Source of the DNA: Caldilineaceae bacterium
GTDB taxonomy: Bacteria; Chloroflexota; Anaerolineae; Caldilineales; Caldilineaceae
DNA: 7,606 nucleotides
Direction: 5' to 3'
Assembly: GCA_015494005.1 (NCBI GenBank)
Contig: WGCB01000093.1
Location: 1 to 7,606 of the forward strand
In this document: positions 5,472-7,606 of the stretch, in pieces
Layout: the number at the start of each line of letters is the position of its first letter
Numbering within the stretch: the first letter of the stretch is position 1
The notes under the pieces: generated by a model
What the model was told of the DNA's origin: nothing
Databases searched by the model: none
The model's input: the letters and a program-made list of their open reading frames with translations, nothing else
Program-made: the position numbers and the translations under genes

Positions 5472-7606
5472 ATGCCGAAAGCCCGCTTTCGCCTACCCCT
5501 CCTGCGGATCGCCTCTGCCCTCCTCTTCCTGACCACACTGCTCACCGGCTGGCAAGCGAACACCCGTCTGGGCGCCCAGTTCCCCGCCCCGGAGCCTGTC
5601 TTCGGGCCGGAGCTGCGCCTGCTCACCTTGGCCCCTGAAACCTTGACCAAGCTGCCCGCTGGCCTGCGCCTCCACGCCCGCCTGGGGGATGGCGACCGCT
5701 TCATCGCCAGCGTGGACGCGCCGGCCCTGGCCTGGCTGACGGCCCAGGACATCCCCAGCCCGCTCCTGGATCGGCCCAGCGGCCAGGAGGCCTACTACCT
5801 GGTGGACGCCCAGGCGCCGGGAGCTCTGGAGGCCAGCCTAGCCCTGGGCAAGGTGCTGCACCAGGACGAACAGCTGCTCCTGGTGCGGGTGGAGCGGTCC
5901 CAGGAGCGGGCCTTCGTGGAGGTGCTGCCGTCCCAGGGCATCCCTGTTTCCCTCCTCACCCCCCACACCCTGGCCCTGGAGGAGTCCGGGCTGGCCGTCC
6001 AGGAGGCCGGGGGCACCCCCGCCCAGGAGCCGGATCCCTTCGTGGCCTCCCTGCTGCCCCAGCTGACCCAGGCGGACCTGGAGGCCCTCATCCGCCAGAT
6101 CAGCGGGGAGACGCCGGTGGAGCTGGACGGCTCCCAGGTGACCCTGAACACCCGCTACACCTTCTCCACCCGGGTGCGGGACGCGGAGCGTTTCGTCTAC
6201 CAGTACTACGCGAACCGAGGCATGGCCGTCTCCTACTTCAACTGGACCTACGGCAACTACAGCGGCCGCAACGTCATCGCGGAGCTGCCGGGCACCCAGC
6301 ACCCCGAGCGGATCTGGGTCATCGGCGGTCACCTGGACGACATCTCGGACGTGCCCTACAGCCTGGCCCCTGGCGCGGACGACAACGCCACCGGCACCGC
6401 GGCCACCCTGCTCATCGCGGAGATCCTGCGGGCCCACCAGCCGGCGGACACCATCCGCTTCGTCCACTTCACCGGGGAGGAGCAGGGCCAGTGGGGCAGC
6501 AAGCGCTACGCGGCCGCGCTGAAGGCTGCTGGGGAGCAGATCCAGGGCTACATCGACCTGGACATGATCGGCTGGGACGGCGACGGGGACCGGGTGGTGG
6601 AGCTCCACACGGGCACGGGGAGCGGCTCCAACGCCCTGGGCACGGCCTTCATCGACGCCAACCAGCGCTACGGCCAGGGGCTCTCCCTGGAGCGCAAGAG
6701 CAGCACGGCCAGCCGCTTCTCCGACCACTCCCCCTTCTGGGACAACGGCTACCCGGCCTTCCTGGCCATCGAGAACTTTTTCGACGACGCCATCCCCCGA
6801 GACCGCAACCCCTGGTACCACACCAGTGGCGACCGGCTGGAGCGGGTGGACCTGGACTACGTGGCGCGCTACGCCCGCACGGCCCTGGCCACCCTCGCGG
6901 AGCTGGCCGGGGTGCAGCAGGGAAGCGGCACGCCGGTTCCCACCTTCACGGCCACGGCCACCCCATCGGCCACGGTGACCCCCACGCCCGTGCCCACGGA
7001 GTGCGTGGAGCTCCTGGCCAACGGCAACTTCGAGGGGAGCGGCGGCTGGGGCTACGGCTCCACCCCCTACCCCGCGGCCATCAGCGGGGACCAGGCCCAC
7101 GGGGGCAGCTTCTCCCTGCGCCTGGGCATCCCGGAGCCTGCATCCAACCGGCTGGCCCACTCCTCCGCCTTCCAGCAGGCGGCCATCCCCGGGGACGCGG
7201 TGCAGGTGATCCTGCGCTACTGGCAGCGGACCGGCGGCACGGCCGACGGCACGGACTACCGGGAGGCCCTACTCCTGGACAGCGGCTACGGCTTCCTCAC
7301 CCGGCTGGAGCGGGACGGGGCGAACGGCACGGAGAGCTGGGCGGAGCGGGTCTACGACCTGACCAGCTTCAAAGGGCAGACGGTGACGGTCTACTTCAAC
7401 GTCTACAACGACGGGGCCGGCAGCCAGCTCTGGAACTACGTGGACGACGTCTCCCTGCTGGCCTGCAGCCAGGTCCCAGAGACGCCCACGCCCACCATCA
7501 CCCCGACGGTGACCGTGACCACCACCGTCACCGGGACGCCCACGCCCTGGGGTCGGCTCTACCTGCCCCACGTGAGCAAGGGAGGCTCCACGGCCACCCC
7601 TACGCC
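5472..7606 (+). CDS. Secreted M28-family zinc aminopeptidase, modular, C-terminus beyond window
   Basis: The frame is open for 711 codons to the window end. A basic start and hydrophobic stretch ([22 protein letters not shown], roughly 5-26) form a signal peptide or anchor. Residues about 40-240 are a propeptide-like region I cannot name. The M28 domain (about 260-480) keeps all expected residues: H287 in GGHLDD, D304 in GADDNATG, base E336 and ligand E337 in TGEEQG, D364 in DLDMIG, and H419 in SDHSPFW. It should remove N-terminal amino acids from peptides outside the cytoplasm. A Thr/Pro linker (484-510) leads to a beta-sandwich-like module bounded by C511 and C665 (LLANGNFEG at its start, YVDDVSLLAC at its end), then a second Thr/Pro linker and WGRLYLPHVSKGG (693-705). 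The ATG has CGGAG (5461-5465) 6 nt upstream. It is probably cotranscribed with the preceding hydrolase, as no terminator separates them. Family certain, specificity unknown. Confidence 0.93.
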   Translation, partial: MPKARFRLPLLRIASALLFLTTLLTGWQANTRLGAQFPAPEPVFGPELRLLTLAPETLTKLPAGLRLHARLGDGDRFIASVDAPALAWLTAQDIPSPLLDRPSGQEAYYLVDAQAPGALEASLALGKVLHQDEQLLLVRVERSQERAFVEVLPSQGIPVSLLTPHTLALEESGLAVQEAGGTPAQEPDPFVASLLPQLTQADLEALIRQISGETPVELDGSQVTLNTRYTFSTRVRDAERFVYQYYANRGMAVSYFNWTYGNYSGRNVIAELPGTQHPERIWVIGGHLDDISDVPYSLAPGADDNATGTAATLLIAEILRAHQPADTIRFVHFTGEEQGQWGSKRYAAALKAAGEQIQGYIDLDMIGWDGDGDRVVELHTGTGSGSNALGTAFIDANQRYGQGLSLERKSSTASRFSDHSPFWDNGYPAFLAIENFFDDAIPRDRNPWYHTSGDRLERVDLDYVARYARTALATLAELAGVQQGSGTPVPTFTATATPSATVTPTPVPTECVELLANGNFEGSGGWGYGSTPYPAAISGDQAHGGSFSLRLGIPEPASNRLAHSSAFQQAAIPGDAVQVILRYWQRTGGTADGTDYREALLLDSGYGFLTRLERDGANGTESWAERVYDLTSFKGQTVTVYFNVYNDGAGSQLWNYVDDVSLLACSQVPETPTPTITPTVTVTTTVTGTPTPWGRLYLPHVSKGGSTATPT

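Noticed and set aside
5838..7160. A 440-codon minus-strand open frame opposite the M28 gene
   Set aside because: It is antisense to a clear zinc peptidase with all catalytic residues. Its product is low-complexity Gly/Val/Arg with no motif.
7551..7583. LPHVS segment as a sortase LPXTG signal
   Set aside because: It lacks the Thr-Gly of LPXTG, and more Thr/Pro-rich sequence follows instead of a hydrophobic helix and basic tail.

Overview
The window reads as GC-rich chromosomal DNA from a free-living bacterium, most likely a member of the Chloroflexota (a Caldilineae/Anaerolineae-type lineage). The taxonomic call is an inference. It rests on Thr/Pro-rich linkers and an 'LYLP-x-V' segment near the end of a secreted enzyme, a ychF-like GTPase with a GLPNSGKT P-loop, a putative LLM flavin/F420 oxidoreductase, a DUF2723-like membrane protein with a beta-rich C-terminal extension, and an L9 protein with a long Ala/Glu tail. 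There is no tRNA, rRNA, CRISPR array, insertion sequence or phage gene.

Layout from left to right. (1) The first codons of a ychF/OBG-like GTPase leave the window on the minus strand (1-59). It is preceded by an extended -10 promoter and two short leader hairpins. (2) A minus-strand LLM-class oxidoreductase (241-1155) is divergent from rplI. A compact intergenic region (1156-1394) holds two back-to-back sigma70-type promoters. (3) rplI (1395-2030, plus) is a single-gene unit that ends in a hairpin terminator (2063-2089) shared with the convergent neighbour. (4) A 665-aa polytopic membrane protein of DUF2723/GT-C type (2109-4106, minus). (5) A second divergent region (4107-4445) has near-consensus promoters in both directions and, in the membrane-protein leader, a 15-bp tandem repeat. 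(6) A plus-strand pair: a class I glutamine amidotransferase-like gamma-glutamyl hydrolase (peptidase C26, 4446-5414) and, 57 nt later, a secreted M28 zinc aminopeptidase (5472 to the window end, open).

Most of this is ordinary housekeeping and peripheral metabolism. I see no candidate for a novel multi-gene system. Points worth a second look are the 60-residue L9 tail, the repeat-containing leader of the membrane protein, the modular C-terminus of the M28 enzyme, the membrane protein's extracytoplasmic extension, and the leader hairpins of ychF and rplI. The M28 gene has no stop in the window, so its reading frame was translated directly from the bases. Many long antisense ORFs are GC-rich shadows and are not annotated.
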